Below, piece by piece: positions 22,809-35,059 of a stretch of DNA of 64,000 nt (the stretch's first letter is position 1; every line of letters starts with the position of its first letter). The stretch lies in contig CM073891.1 in assembly GCA_037176705.1 (NCBI GenBank), forward strand, positions 53,570,571 through 53,634,570, given 5' to 3'. The DNA comes from Molossus alvarezi (taxonomy: Eukaryota > Chordata > Mammalia > Chiroptera > Molossidae). Both the position numbers and the translations under genes were made by a program. Below the pieces are notes generated by a model that saw nothing but the letters and a program-made list of their open reading frames with translations, was not told the DNA's origin and did no database searches.

Positions 22809-23069
22809 GCCCTGGCCGGTTTGGCTCAGCGGTTAGAGCGTCGGCCTGCGGTCCTGAGAGACCCGGGTTCGGTTCCCGCTAAGGGCCCGTACCTCGGTTG
22901 CAGCTTGTCCCCGGCCCTGGTCGGTTGTGCGGGTGGCAGCCACTCGATGTGTTCCTTTCACGTCGATGTTTCTCTCTCTCTCTGTTCCTCTCTCTCTCTC
23001 CCACTCTACCTGAACAAAAAAATGGAAAAATGTCCTCGGGTGAGGATCAAAAAAAATAAAATAAAAAGA
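22809..23069 (+). mobile_element. VES SINE, young subfamily
   Basis: TSD 'aaagtaca' at 22801-22808 and 23070-23077. Confidence 0.94.
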
Positions 23070-23856
23070 AAAGTACAGATGTGACATCGTATAGTACCTA
23101 GTTTGTATAACCTTCTCCTCTTCCCCCACCCCCAAGAGTGTATTGTGGACACATGCATTGTCTGACCTATAATCATAGTTTTACTTTGAAGGACTCAGTC
23201 TATGTTTATAACACAATAATAGCATTATAAAATGGTTTTTGCTTTTCCTGATTTCTGCAAACAGGATCTTTTTAAAGGTTAAAACTGTAATTTCAAAAGT
23301 CACTGAGCAGATCCAGCATTTGACTATTCTAGTATTTACTCAGAATGACACCTTTTTTTGGTCATTGCTACAGCAAGACAGACTGTTATCTATCTAGCCT
23401 CCCAGTCATCAATGCCTTGTTCAAATAAACCAAACAAAATCCCACACCAAAAACACGATTGGGTTCCTCTTAAAACTTTTCCTACTGCTCTAAAAATTGT
23501 GATCAGAAAAGGTCTGTTTAATGCAAATCACATCCTATAGGCAGTTGTTTCATTGGATGGGTGTACCTGGTTTTTAAAAGAAACAGAAAATGCAGTTGGC
23601 ATTATATTATTTACATGCAGTGTTTTACTAAAAGAAAATACCAAGGGACTAATTTTTTAATATCTATTAGCTTCAGTTTCCCAACTGTAAATTGAGAATT
23701 ACAATAGTATCTTCTTCCTAGGGTTACTTGAATCAGACAAAGCTCACAGAGTGGTTAACACAGTGCCTGGCTAGAGAGCACTCAATGCTGTTTCTAAAAT
23801 TTTTTAAATCTCATATTGATTTTAGGTGAACTTTAAATAATTTTCTTCTTATGCAG

Positions 23857-24005
23857 AAGACTTAACCAATGGTTCATATGATGATGTCCTAAATGCTGAA
23901 CAACTTCAGAAACTCCTTTATCTGCTTGAATTAACTGAGGATCCTATAATTATTGAAAAAGCTTTGGTCACTGTGGGTAACAATGCAGCCTTTTCAGCTA
24001 ACCAG
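23857..24005 (+). CDS. ARMC10: ARMC10 coding exon 2
   Basis: The exon is 149 nt, enters in phase 1 (completing a GAA codon) and leaves in phase 0 at CAG|GTAAG. It encodes EDLTNGSYDDVLNAEQLQKL onward to ...NNAAFSANQ, the linker plus the first armadillo-type helices. The acidic 'EDLT-GSYDDVLNAEQLQKLLYLLE' signature is diagnostic for ARMC10. In the human long isoform an extra 35-residue exon is spliced in front of this one. Confidence 0.95.
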
Positions 24006-24700
24006 GTAAGTATCCCAGTCTCAGCAAACAGGCTCCTCCCATTCTTACACACCAGCAGTAATTGTGACCCTGAAGAGTTAACCTCCTGGAGCCTCAATTT
24101 TCTCATGTATACAATGTGCCTACTTATACCTATAGCATAAGGTTTGTTTACTTCTGAAAAGCACAGCCTAATAGTGGTGTGCTTATTAATAGGTTTCTAG
24201 ATTCCTATAAAGTTGGTCACAGGTGTCACATTTGTAATAAGTGTATCTAATTAACACTCAGCATTGCCTGGCCTTTTAAATTATTTAAAATTCAGCAGCA
24301 GAACATTGAAAGCATCTAACACTTAAGTACATGCTTTACACTGTAATAACTCTTGTGAGGATGGTTCTGGTGCAGGTAGTCCCTCGATCACTCTGGTACC
24401 AACAATGTAAACAGTTTCTACAAGTAGAGACTTTACTAAAAAGCTTATTTTGAATTCTTTCGTCTGTGCCCCCATGGAGAAAGAGTAGAAAAGTTTTTGT
24501 TACTATTTTCACCTAATGCCTCTTTGTTAACATTGTCCTGAATAAAAAATTAATTTGAATTTATACTTTATTTCAGTCCAGTTTTCCCTAGTATGGCAAG
24601 GTTTACTATAAAGCTCTAGAGATTTATAATGAAATACAAAGAATATTTTTGTGTTGCTCACATTGTTTTGATTGCAAGTGACAGAACCCAACTCAAATTA
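24006..24700. other. Unique part of ARMC10 intron 2
   Basis: No gene or repeat recognised. 24680-25080 looks like an old dispersed repeat ('gattgcaagtgacagaacccaactcaa') of a family I cannot name. Confidence 0.45.
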
Positions 24701-25569
24701 TTTTAAACCAGAAAGGGAAAACATTGAGCTCAGTTAACTTGGACACCCAAGAATAGCACTGGTTTCAGGCACAAGTGAATACAGTTCAAAGCTATGGAAA
24801 GTGTTATCAGAGTTCTCTTTCTTCCCTCTTCTCTCTTTTTGTGTGTTGGTCTTTGTGTCTCTGGCCACGAAGAGGTTTTCTTTACAGGGTTGGAAGCAAA
24901 GCATCTGGCCTTTGAAGACTTCATTCCTGTAGCTCATTATCCAGAAGGTGGCGCTGTGGTGTAGGATCAAGTGCCAACCCTTTGACTCAGTTGCTATGTC
25001 AAGGCACCATGGACTGTGGTTAGCAAGGCCTGGCTCACATAAGCATCTTGTAGCCATACAGCAGGGGTGGGTGTGGACACAGCTGACTAGCAGTCCCACC
25101 AGGGACTATATGGGATAGAAGAGATGCCCCCGTGGAAAGAGGGATGCCAGGCAAACAAAAACAGAATAACTAATATATTATTAGCGTGCCTATATTGGGG
25201 TTTTTCTGATACCACAGTTTTATATCCCTCTGAAACAAACTATACTCACAGTGGGTCAATAGCTACTGGTGAATAAGTACTTTCTTGGATAATGGGAGTT
25301 GGTGCCCCTCATCATTAATTATAGTGCCTTGATCTGCTCTAGCAGTACTACAGTAGGAAAATAAGAAGCAGCAGCTGTTTTCTAGTAACCTAGTAAGCAC
25401 AAGTCCTTGGGAAGAACCTGAACCTGGAATTGCAGAAGGAAAGTTTTTTTTTCCTCTCAATGCTATGCCTACCTTTAACAGTAGAGTAAGGGTATTGGGC
25501 TGTTGGTAATAATGACAGTAGTCATTTTCAGCCTGTGTTTCTTGTAACAATGGAAGCAATTGTTTTTTG

Positions 25570-26080
25570 GTAACAGTTTTATTAAAATACAATGAATATA
25601 CCGTGTAGTTCACTCATTTATAGTGTGCAATTCAGTGGCTTTTTGTATATTTAAAGAATTATACAGTGATCATCACAGATCAATTTTAGAACATTTTCAT
25701 CACCTTAAAAATTAACCTTGTGCCTTGTATCAACCACCTGTGCTGGTGTCCACTCTTCCTACCCGTAGGGAACCACTACTGGACTTTCAGTATAGATTTG
25801 TCTATTTTGCACATGTCATACTAATGGAGTCACACAATATGTGGTCCTTTATTATTCAGCATAATGTTTTCAAGATCTATTTTGTAGCATGTATCAGCTA
25901 TTTATTGCTGAATAACATTTCATGTATGGAGTGACCACTTTTTTTTACCTGCTCACCATTTGATATACCTTTGTGTTGTTTCCACTTTGGGCATTGTTCA
26001 TATGCAATTGTGTTTTTCAATGTCAGGGCCAAAGGCACATAGTGATACAATCGATTGTGAGAAATTCCTAAGTTATTTTT
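25570..26080 (-). mobile_element. Old LINE-1 fragment, antisense
   Basis: 'gtgtgcaattcagtggctttttg', 'tcatcaccttaaaaa' and 'gaaccactactggactttcag' are typical decayed L1M 3' text. Confidence 0.65.
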
Positions 26081-26211
26081 CCTTTGGAAATTTGGAAACT
26101 GTTTTTCAAACTGTAGAACTCTAGTTCTGCATGATGTTAATAGGTGTTCCTCCTATCCCCTTACCATTGAAAAATGACCCTCTTTTTTTGTACAGTTAGC
26201 AATTCAGTTGA

Positions 26212-26525
26212 CTCTTGAACAATTTGGGTGTTAAACACAACAACCGCCGTGCAGTTGAAAAGCTGCAAGTAACTTTTGACACCCCCAAAATTTAATAGCC
26301 TGCTGTTGGCCAGAAGCCTTACTGACATCGTAAATAGTCGATTAACACATATTATTTGTTATATGTGTTGTATACTGTATTCTTAGAATAAGGTAAGCTG
26401 GAGAAAAGAAAATATCATTAAGAAACAATAAAGAAGGAAAAATATATTTATAGTATTTATTGAAAACACTCCATATATAAGTGGACCCATGCATTTCAAA
26501 CCTGTGTTTTTCACGATTCAACTAT
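26212..26525. mobile_element. Tigger-like (Tc1/mariner, pogo group) MITE
   Basis: Left end CAGTTGACTCTTGAACAA and inverted right end near 26525 (...TTCACGATTCAACTATA). The interior 'gtaaatagtcgattaacac' and '...aataaggtaagctgg' fits a Tigger-derived non-autonomous element. Both termini are worn. Confidence 0.7.
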
Positions 26526-26603
26526 ATTATATTCAGTATTCCCCTCTTGGAGCTTCCCAATGCACATGAACATTCATGTATCACAATAAAGAAATATGTT
26601 TAT

Positions 26604-27088
26604 GCTCTGGCCAGTTTAGCTCAGTGGTTAGAGCGTCAGCCAGTGGACCAAAGAGTCACGGGTTCGATTCTGGTCAAGGGCATGTACCTCGGTTACAGTT
26701 TGTCCCCAGCCCTGGTCAGGATCATCTGGGAGGCAACCAGTCGATGTGTTCCTCTCACATACATGTTTCTCTCCCTCTCTCTTCCTCCCTCCCACTCTAT
26801 CTGAAGATAAAATAGAAAAATACCCTCAGGTAAGGAATAAAATTTTTTTTTTTAAATTTTTTTTTCCTTTATTGATTTTAGAGAGAGAGGAAGTGAGAGG
26901 GAGAGAGAGATAGAAACATCGATGAGAGAGAGCATTGACTGGCTGTCTCCTGCATGCCCTCCACTGGGGATCAGGCCCACAACCTGGGCATGTGTCCTGA
27001 CTGGGAATCGAACCGGCGACCTCTTGGTGCATGGGTAGATGCTCAATCACTGAGCCACACCAGCCGGACAGGAATAAAAATTTTTTAA
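26604..27088 (+). mobile_element. VES SINE hosting another SINE in its tail
   Basis: Outer TSD 'aaatatgttta' at 26592-26602 and 27089-27099. The body ends near 26842 and its tail continues at 27070. Confidence 0.9.
26843..27069 (-). mobile_element. VES SINE, antisense, nested
   Basis: Inserted in the tail of the previous SINE. TSD 'aggaataaaa' at 26833-26842 and 27070-27079. Confidence 0.92.
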
Positions 27089-27152
27089 AAATATGTTTAC
27101 TCTTGTTATACCCAAAGTTTCTCACACTTGCTTAACCATAACCCCCCCCCCA

Positions 27153-27349
27153 CCTTTTTTTTTTATAATCCTCACCCAAGGATATTTTTTTATTTATCTT
27201 CAGATAGAGTGGGAGAGAGAGAGAAACATTGATGTGAGAGAGACACATCAACTGGCTGCCTCCCACATGACCTGACTAGGGACAGAATCAAACCCACGAT
27301 TCATTGGTCCATGGGCCAATGCTCTAACCACTGAGCAACCAGCCAGGGC
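27153..27349 (-). mobile_element. VES SINE, antisense
   Basis: 'aatcctcacccaaggata' to 'gagcaaccagccagggc', preceded by a C-rich run. Confidence 0.9.
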
Positions 27350-27586
27350 AAACCTCCTCTTCTTTGAATGGAATATTCATCAACATCTTGAGGGATTAGT
27401 ATTACAAAGAATACATTTTAACAAACACTGCTTTGTATTCTAAATCATAATACTTTTATAAATTTGCCTATATAAAGAGGTGATATAACTTGTTTCAAGG
27501 TAAAATAATTTTGTTTGTAAATTACTTTCATTGTAGTAACTGCAAATCTTGGTGTATCGCCATGCTATAGTTTAAATACATCTTAA

Positions 27587-27749
27587 GCCCTGGCTGATTT
27601 GGCTCAGCGGTTAGAGCGTCGGCCTGTGGTCCAGAGAGACCCGGGTTCAGTTCCCACTAAGGGCACGTACCTTGGTTGCAGTTTGTCCCCGGCCCTGGTT
27701 GGGTCATGCAGGTGGCAGCCATTCGATGTGTCCCTTTCATGTCAATGTT

Positions 27750-27790
<41 letters not shown>

Positions 27791-27886
27791 CTACCTCTAT
27801 CTCTATTTCTCTCTCCCCCTCACATTCTTTCTGAACAAAAAAAAAGGAAAAATGTCTTCGGGTGAGGATATAAAACAAAACAAATA
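27587..27886 (+). mobile_element. VES SINE with expanded (TC)n(TA)n
   Basis: TSD 'aaatacatctta' / 'aaatacacctta' (about 27574-27585, 27887-27898). The CT block has grown into (CT)n(TA)n at about 27749-27792. Confidence 0.93.
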
Positions 27887-28087
27887 AATACACCTTAATT
27901 TTATTTTCAATTGATTTTTTTACCTGTAATATTATAGATGGTAATTCTTTAAAATAGGATTTATGGGTTGTATATGGAAAAGGTTTTTCAAAGAGTCCTT
28001 AATTTTTTTATTTGTGTTTGTGGATGCAAAGAAGTCAATACAGGGGGCTGCATATTGAATTTGTGGTCCTGTATTTTTCCCTCTTAG

Positions 28088-28222
28088 GCCATTATTCGTG
28101 AACTGGGTGGGATTCCCATTGTTGGAAGCAAAATCAACAATCCCAACCACAGTATTAAAGAGAAGGCTTTAAATGCACTGAGTAACCTGAGTGTGAATAT
28201 TGAAAATCAAATCAAGATAAAG
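28088..28222 (+). CDS. ARMC10: ARMC10 coding exon 3
   Basis: The exon is 135 nt, phase 0 to phase 0, with a CTCTTAG acceptor and an AAG|GTAAAC donor. It encodes 45 residues from AIIRELGGIPIVGSK to ...NIENQIKIK. The 'RELGGIPIV...KALNALSNLSVN' pattern is a complete armadillo repeat of the type shared with ARMCX proteins. Intron 2 before it (24006-28087) carries a Tigger-like MITE, a decayed LINE-1 and four VES SINEs. Confidence 0.95.
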
Positions 28223-28349
28223 GTAAACTATCAGAAATCACAAATGTGTAAGGTTATCTATAAATGAAAAAGAAAATAATGAAAAGGTCAGTAATGAAAT
28301 TTTAGTAGACTATCCTTTATAACTTTTTGGCCAAGAATTACCTTTCTTT

Positions 28350-29305
28350 CCTAGCTTTATTGCAGTATAATTGACATATAACACTGTGTGAGTTTAAGGT
28401 GTATAGAGTGATTGGATACATGTATATACTCCAAAATGAGTACCACCATAATAGCGTTAGCTAACACCTCCATTATCTCACATAATTACTTTCTTTTTCC
28501 CTGTGGTGAAAATACTTAAAATCTACTCTTTTAGTAACTTTCAATTATACACTACTGTATTATTAATTATAGTCACCCTGCTGTACATTAAGTCCCCAAA
28601 AGTTATTCATCTTATAACTGGAAGTTTGTACCCTTTGACCAACATTTCATTTCCTCCACCCCCAGCCCCTGGCAACACCCTGCTACTCTGTTTCTGTAAG
28701 TTAAGCTTTTTTTAGATTCTGTATATAAGGGAGATCATTCTGAATTTGTCTTTCTCTGTTTGACTTATTTCACTTAGTATAATTTTGGTGCAAATGGCAG
28801 AATTTCTTTCTCTTTAATGGCTCAATAATATTCCATTATGTATATCACATTTTTTTTTTATCCATTTGTTGACAGACACGTTGTTTCTTTGTCTTTGGTT
28901 ATTGTGAATAATGCATGCTTCAGTGAGCATGGGGTACAGCTGTCTCTTCAAGATAGAGATTTCATTTTCTTCAGATAAATACCCAGAAGTGGAATTCATA
29001 TGATAGTCTATTTTTAATTTTTTGAGGAATCTCCATACTGTTTTCTATAGTGGCTGCACCAATTTACATTCCCACCAACAGTGCACAGGGTTCATTTTTC
29101 TCCACATCCTCGCCAATACTTGTTTGTTGATTTATTAATGATAGTCATTCTGATAGGTGTAAGGTGATATCTCATTGTGGTTTTGATTTGCATTTTCCTG
29201 GTGATTAGTGATGTTGAGCATCTTTTCATGAACCTGTTAACCATCTGTATGTCTCCTTTGGAAGAATGTCTGTTTAGGTCCTCTGTCTATTTTTTAATGG
29301 TTATA
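28350..29305 (-). mobile_element. Old LINE-1 3' end, antisense
   Basis: 'ttgcagtataattgacatataac', 'agtcaccctgctgtacatta', 'cacttagtataat', 'tacattcccaccaacagtgcac' in the order expected for a reverse-strand L1M 3' UTR and ORF2 end. Confidence 0.85.
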
Positions 29306-29520
29306 ACAAGGCAGAGGAGGGAGTGATCTGAACCAGCCAGTAAGAGGTGTAGTGACCTTTTGAATTTGGGAATTCAGTTTAATCCAAGTGTAGTAAAGGA
29401 ACCAGCCTAAAGTTAGATAACATTAGCAGAAAGATACATCAAATTGGGAAATTATGTTAACTCAACATTTATTGAGCTACTTACTGATCTGTGGCACAAA
29501 GTTAAGAAATTAACATGATT

Positions 29521-29722
29521 GCCTGGCCAGTGTGGCTCAGTGAATTGAGCGTTGTCCCATGGACTGAGAGGTCCTGGTTTGATTCCTGGTCAGGGCACAT
29601 GCCCAGGTTGTGGGCTCAATTCCCAGTAGGGGGCATGCAGGAAAGGCAGCCGATTGATGTTTCTCTCTCACATAGATGTTTCTATCTCTGTCTAAATAGT
29701 CAATAAAAACATTAAAAAGAAA
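29521..29722 (+). mobile_element. VES SINE, older subfamily
   Basis: Perfect 15-bp TSD 'gaaattaacatgatt' at 29506-29520 and 29723-29737. Confidence 0.95.
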
Positions 29723-30059
29723 GAAATTAACATGATTAATGTCTTTTAAGAAAACTAGAAGAGAGTGATAAGGTAAATTCATAACAGTTGTAATCAAGGC
29801 AAAACATGATGAAATACTTTAAGAAAAAATTTAAGTAAAAACATCGTTGAGTATGTAGAAAAGGGAGATATTATCAAAAAGTTTCTGTAAAAGGTGGAGT
29901 ACAACCTGGCTCTTAAGGTCTAAGTTTTCTATAGGTAGAGTTGGAGAGGAGGGAATCCCAAGAGAAAGGAACAGGTAAGGTGGGCACGGCTCCAGGAATA
30001 ACTGAGCTGGCCCATTTGGCCATCTTGGTGTTTTTTTTTGTTGTTTTTGGTTTTGGTTT

Positions 30060-30286
30060 TTTATATTAATCCTCAACTGAGGACACTTTTTGCATTCATA
30101 GAGCGAGAGGGAGGAAGAGAGAAACATCGATGTGAAAGAGACACATCGACTGGCTGCCACCCACACAACTCCAACTGGGGCCGGGGACAAACCGCAATCG
30201 AGGCACATGCCCTTAGCGGGAACCGAACCCAGGTCTCTCTGGACCGCGGGCTGGTGTTCTATCCGCTTAGCCAAACCAGCCAGGGC
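30060..30286 (-). mobile_element. VES SINE, antisense
   Basis: Imperfect TSD around 'catcttg' on both sides. Confidence 0.92.
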
Positions 30287-30339
30287 TCGTCATCTTGTTG
30301 CTAAACTGAAATGGCAAAAGGTTCAGAGATAGTAGGGAT

Positions 30340-31470
30340 GTAAATGCTCAACACATTTTAGGAAATGCTTTGAGAGACATCAGTATCTTACAGAAATATG
30401 ATTTATAAAGAGCTAAGGAAATGCCGTTTTTTAAAAAAGAATGGATGTGTAATGAAATTGTAACCCAAGAAAGCCAGTTGACGTCTAAACATATTGTAGA
30501 TCTTGAAACCGATTAAAATTTTAATCTCTCTTTGCTTTACTACCATTGCTTTAGTTTCTGTGGTAACATGGATATATCTTGATATTTTTTAAATGTTAAT
30601 ACTGGCTTATGAGACAATTGGCAATTTCTTAGCATTTAATATTAGGAATTTTTCTTACCAGTTAGAACTTTTGGTGAAGTTCAGATTTAGCTTACCAACA
30701 ATCTGCGAGATACAGTATTTCCAAAGTGGAAAGATCATGGCCAGACATAGAAAATAGAGTTCAAAAAACTTTCCATCACACTGGGTTTAATTCTATCATG
30801 TGTGAAATTGAACTACTGCTGGCATTGCATTACATTTTGCCAGTGGTGGTAACAGTATTATGAAGGAGTAGTTCATATATATACCCCTAGGTATATATGA
30901 ACCTTGGGTCAAATATAGTTTTGCTTCTGCTTATTTTTGATAGGACTAATTCTACAGCACAGTTCTGTTTTACTCCCCCACCCCTTCTTTACTTCTAAAT
31001 TGATGTACCTCCTAGACCCTACTATTAAGATAGTTAATATTCTGGTATGCTCAGACCAGTTGACTCAGTAAGTAGACTGAGTTGGGAGGTGCCCAACAAG
31101 TAAGAGGCCACTGGTGTTGAGAACATAGCCTCTGGAATTAGACATTGCTCCCCCAGCAGCTGGTATATACTGGGCAAAGGATGCAAATTCCTTGAAGACT
31201 TCAAAGTCCTTTTCTGTAAGATATTCATAACACTCACCTCGTTAGAGTTTTACAAATTAAGTGAGGTATATTTATAAAATGCTCAGCATAGTGCCTGGTG
31301 TTAACAAATCCATCTTTTTAAAAAGGTCACCAAACTCTGAAAGTTGGAAAGAAATGTCTTCTTTTATGATGAGCCAGTCTCATCCTGAACATTCACCCTG
31401 TTCCACTGTGCAGGAAGTTACTGTTCAATAGAAAAATTTTGGAAATTCTAAGATGCTCACTTTTTTTTCT
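30340..31470. other. Unique part of ARMC10 intron 3
   Basis: A MIR-like trace lies near 31110-31310. Nothing else is recognised. Confidence 0.45.
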
Positions 31471-31481
31471 CCTGCCTCCAG

Positions 31482-31658
31482 GTATACGTCCATCAAGTCT
31501 GTGAGGATGTCTTCTCTTGTCCCCTGAACTCCCCCGTGCAACTTGCAGGACTGAGATTGTTAACAAACATGACAGTTACCAATGACCATCAGCATATGCT
31601 TACCAATTACATTACAGACCTGTTCCAAGTGTTGCTTACAGGAAATGGAAGTACCAAG
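31482..31658 (+). CDS. ARMC10: ARMC10 coding exon 4
   Basis: The exon is 177 nt, phase 0 to phase 0, with a CTCCAG acceptor after a pyrimidine tract and an AAG|GTACGA donor. It encodes 59 residues (VYVHQVCEDVFSCPLN to ...LLTGNGSTK). The 'LAGLRLLTNMTVTNDHQHML' core is an armadillo repeat. Read-through past the donor gives a stop after a further 35 codons, so splicing is required for the full protein. Confidence 0.95.
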
Positions 31659-31856
31659 GTACGAAGGAAGTGGTTATTACTTGAAATACAAAGAGCTATT
31701 GCATCAGGCTTATGAAATTGGAATTGAATTTCCAAGTCTCTCAAAAAAACAGAGATTTAGTTAGAGTTTATTAAAAACCCTTACATGGATCCAAAAAAGT
31801 AAATTATTTTTGTCCCCTAATATTGAATTTCAAAATTAACTTGTGAAAATAATATG

Positions 31857-32109
31857 GCCCTGGCTGGTTTGGCTCAGCAGTTAGAGTGTCGGCCCATGGA
31901 CCGGAGAGTCCCAGGTTTGGTTCCTGCGAAGGGCATGTACCTCCATTGGCATTTGTCCCTGGCCCCAGTTGTGGTCATGTGGGTGGCAGCCATTTGATGT
32001 ATCTCTCTCACATCGATGTTTCTCTCTCTCTCTTCCTCCCTTTCTCCCTCCTGCTCTATCTGAAGATAAATGCAAAAATGTCCTCAGGTGAGGATAAAAA
32101 AAAAAGAAA
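31857..32109 (+). mobile_element. VES SINE
   Basis: TSD 'gaaaataatatg' / 'gaaaatagtatg' at 31845-31856 and 32110-32121. Only 198 bp downstream of exon 4. Confidence 0.94.
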
Positions 32110-32234
32110 GAAAATAGTATGTTTTGCATATCAATAGATTGCTATTTATTTGGTTTTCTGCACATCAGTTTACATTTCCCTGAAGGTAACTAGCTTCGCC
32201 CACCCAACCAGATACAGGAACACTGATTGTCTTT

Positions 32235-32731
32235 GCCCCTGGCCAGTTTGGCTCAGTGCTGACAGCATCAGCCCTGAGACCAAAGGGTCTTGGGTTTAAT
32301 CTGGTCAAAAACACATACCTGGGTTGCAGGTTTTATCCCGGGCCCGGGTCAGGGTCATGTGGGAGGCAGCCAATCAATGTGTCTCCCACATCAATGTTTC
32401 TCTCTCCCCCTTTCCCTTCCACTCTCTCTAAAAATAAAATAAAATAAAATAAAATAAAATAAATCAATGGAAAAATGTCCTCAGGCTGCCCAGCTGGTGT
32501 GGCTCAGTGGTTGAGCATCGAACCATACACCAAGAGGTCACTGGTTCAATTCCTGGTCAGGGCACATGCCCCGGTTGTGGGCCAAATCCTCAGTGTGGGG
32601 CATGCAGGAGGCAGCCAATCTATATTCTCTGTAATTGATGTTCTGTCTCTCTCTCTTCCTCTCCCTTTCTCTCTCCAAAATCAATAAAGAAAAAAAAAAT
32701 TTAAGAAAAATATCCTCAGGTGAGGATTAAC
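32235..32731 (+). mobile_element. VES SINE interrupted by another VES SINE
   Basis: Head and body 32235-32485, an (AAAAT)n patch at 32436-32463, and the last bases ('tgaggattaa') after the nested element at 32721-32731. Confidence 0.88.
32486..32704 (+). mobile_element. VES SINE, older subfamily, nested
   Basis: 16-bp TSD of host SINE sequence (gaaaaatgtcctcagg / gaaaaatatcctcagg) at 32470-32485 and 32705-32720. Confidence 0.92.
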
Positions 32732-33132
32732 AACAACAATAAAAATGGCATCTTTGAGTGATATTGCTGGTTAATTGGATTTTTGCTTACCTTAGAGTTA
32801 ATAAAACATTTTTTTGATTCACCCATTGTTGATTGAAAAATCTTTTTAAAACTACTTTTTTAAGTTTTAGTAATGGATGTGTCCTTGCTTCACTTTAACC
32901 TGTTATGTAGACGTAGGAGACAATAGATTGAGCTGAATTAAGTAGAATCAAAGAAGCACCCTATGAAAGTTACTTGGGTAACCCCTCATATTAGTGTGTA
33001 TTCCTATCAAGTGCCATTTTTCAAGAAATAGCATAAAAATCAAAGTTTATGATTTGCTGGGTTGATCTATCAGTGTTTTACTATATTGGTCTCTGTTTTC
33101 TGGCACAGTTGACGGGAAAATGCATAAGCATT

Positions 33133-33408
33133 TTACTTTATTTTATTTTTTATTATTTTTTTAAATCCTCACTCGATATTTTCATGACTTTATAGAGAGA
33201 GAAGAAGGGAGGGAGGGAAGGAAAAGGAGAGAGAAAGAAAGAGAGAAACATTGATGTGTAAGAGAAACATCGATTGGTTGCCTCCTATATACACCCTGTC
33301 TAGGGATCAAACCCACAACCTTAGTTATGTGCCCTGATGGGGAATTGAACCTGGATCCCTCCTGGTACACAGGACAACACTCAATCAACTGAGCCACCTG
33401 GCTGGGCA
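33133..33408 (-). mobile_element. VES SINE, antisense
   Basis: TSD 'aaaatgcataagcatt' / 'aaaatacacaagcatt' at 33117-33132 and 33409-33424. Confidence 0.93.
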
Positions 33409-33943
33409 AAATACACAAGCATTGTAGAAGAACCTAATGCGAATCCAGACTCTAAATACTCAACTTCACTGAAGTTATTTCTGAGGTTATCAAATTGTGA
33501 TTACAGTGGAGCCTCATTATAGTCCTTTTAAAATATGTTCTGAGATGTTTCTTATGGACTTTCCATATTTCTAGTAGCCATACTTATTTGGATGTACCCA
33601 AAGGCATTCAAAATTAAATGTAATAATTATATTAGTAATATTTTAACAATATTGCTCCATCCATAGGCATTTTCCAAAATGTATGCACCCATTACCATGT
33701 CTTTCTCCAGGACACCAAGGAAATTTCCAGCTCCTGGGAACCCATAGAAACTCCCTTTTCTCTCCCCATGGCCTTGCAGCTATAGAAAAAAATCTCTCCT
33801 CTGCGTCTCTGCAGTTCTCTTATCCAAACCCCAGAGGAAAGCTGAGTCCAGAGGTAGGCGAGTCTGTCCTTGGGGCTGTAGAGATCTGTCTGAGATTTGG
33901 TCAGTGTTTTTATATATGTTAAGACTTTTTAAAAGGTGACTCA

Positions 33944-34195
33944 TGCCCTGCCCGGATGGCTCAGTTGGTTGGAGCACTGTTTCATACACCGAAAGTTGCC
34001 AGTTAGATTTCCAGTCAAGGTGCATATCTAGGTTGCAGATTAGATCCCCATTCGAAGCACACATGGGAAGCTACCAACAAGTTGATGTTTCTCTCTCTCT
34101 CTCCCCTCTCCCCCCCTCCTCATTCACTCCCTTCCCCTTCCTTCCTCTCTCAATAAATAAAATGTATCATCAGGTAAGGATTATAAAAAAAATTA
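33944..34195 (+). mobile_element. VES SINE, divergent
   Basis: TSD 'aaaaggtgactca' / 'aaaaggtggctca' at 33931-33943 and 34196-34208. Confidence 0.9.
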
Positions 34196-34347
34196 AAAAG
34201 GTGGCTCACACAATAATACGTTCTATTTGTTTTGTTTTTCCATTACATTGCCTAGTACAGTATTTCTGGAATAGAAGATTTGCTTTTTTGGTTTGTCTGG
34301 GAATCTAACCACCAATTATAACATTGTTTATTTAAAAAAATAATTTA

Positions 34348-34560
34348 GTCTGGCTGTTGTGGCTCAGTATTGGCCCATGCACCAGGAGGTCGCCGGTTCA
34401 ATTCCTGGTCGGGACACATGCCCAGATTGTGGGTCAAATCCCCAGTGGGGGGCATGCAGGAGGCAGCCAATCAGTGTTCTCTGTCATGGATGTTTCTGTC
34501 TCTCTCTCCCTCTCACTCCCTTTCTCTCTAAAATCAATAAAGGGGGAAAAAATTTTTTGT
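34348..34560 (+). mobile_element. VES SINE with a short deletion in the head
   Basis: 'ctggctgttgtggctcagtattggcccatgcacc' lacks about 14 nt of the standard head. Ends in 'aaaatcaataaag'. Confidence 0.88.
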
Positions 34561-34840
34561 ATAAATAAATAAAGTTCCTACTTGCAAATGAACTTTTGGA
34601 TAGTAATCCATTTGTAAGTAGGAAAATGTTTCTATTTTAGATATTTTCTTAGTAAATAACCACCAAAATGACTTGTTTCAAATCTTATTTTTAATAAGTG
34701 ATCTCACTGTACTATCATAACCTTTTGGGTACAACACTGATTCATAACTAAATACCAACAGTGGAAGATTAATGTAAATAAACTGTGTTTGCTACATCTG
34801 CAGTGAAAGCAAAGAAAACTAATGGCTTAAAAGAAATGTC

Positions 34841-35046
34841 CCAACCCAGCCAGTGTGTCTCAGTGAATTGAACATCATCCCATGGACTGATTGGTCCTGG
34901 TCAGGACTCATGCAGGAGTTTCGGGCTCGATCCCCAGTAGGGGGCGTACAGGAGGCAGCTGATTGATGTTTCTCTCTCACATCAATGTTCCTCTCTCTCC
35001 CCCTTCCTCTAAAAATTCAATAAAAACATACTTTGAAAAAAAAAAA
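34841..35046 (+). mobile_element. VES SINE, older subfamily, internal gap
   Basis: 'cagccagtgtgtctcagtgaattgaacatcatcccatgg' head, a shortened middle, and a poly(A) tail. Confidence 0.88.
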
Positions 35047-35059
35047 TCTCAGTCACCAC

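Larger units (their letters stand above)
13606..23856 (+). other. ARMC10: ARMC10 intron 1
   Basis: This intron of about 10.3 kb is bounded by GTGAG and a TTATGCAG acceptor. It holds two SPIN-like MITEs, a long reverse-strand LINE-1, a decayed forward LINE-1, several VES SINEs and a solo LTR, all listed separately. The stretch 13720-15214 has no confident gene. A possible remnant of the human alternative exon is at 14005-14078. The stretch 14340-15170 has an LTR-like feel (antisense AATAAAGC at 14348-14355), but I could not fix its ends. MIR-like traces are visible near 20920-21110, 22000-22060 and 23680-23790. Confidence 0.85.

Noticed and set aside
22809..22885. tRNA gene calls in the VES heads (this and about 40 others)
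   Set aside because: The A/B-box-like text belongs to tRNA-derived SINEs with body, tail and TSD. No cloverleaf-complete tRNA gene was seen.
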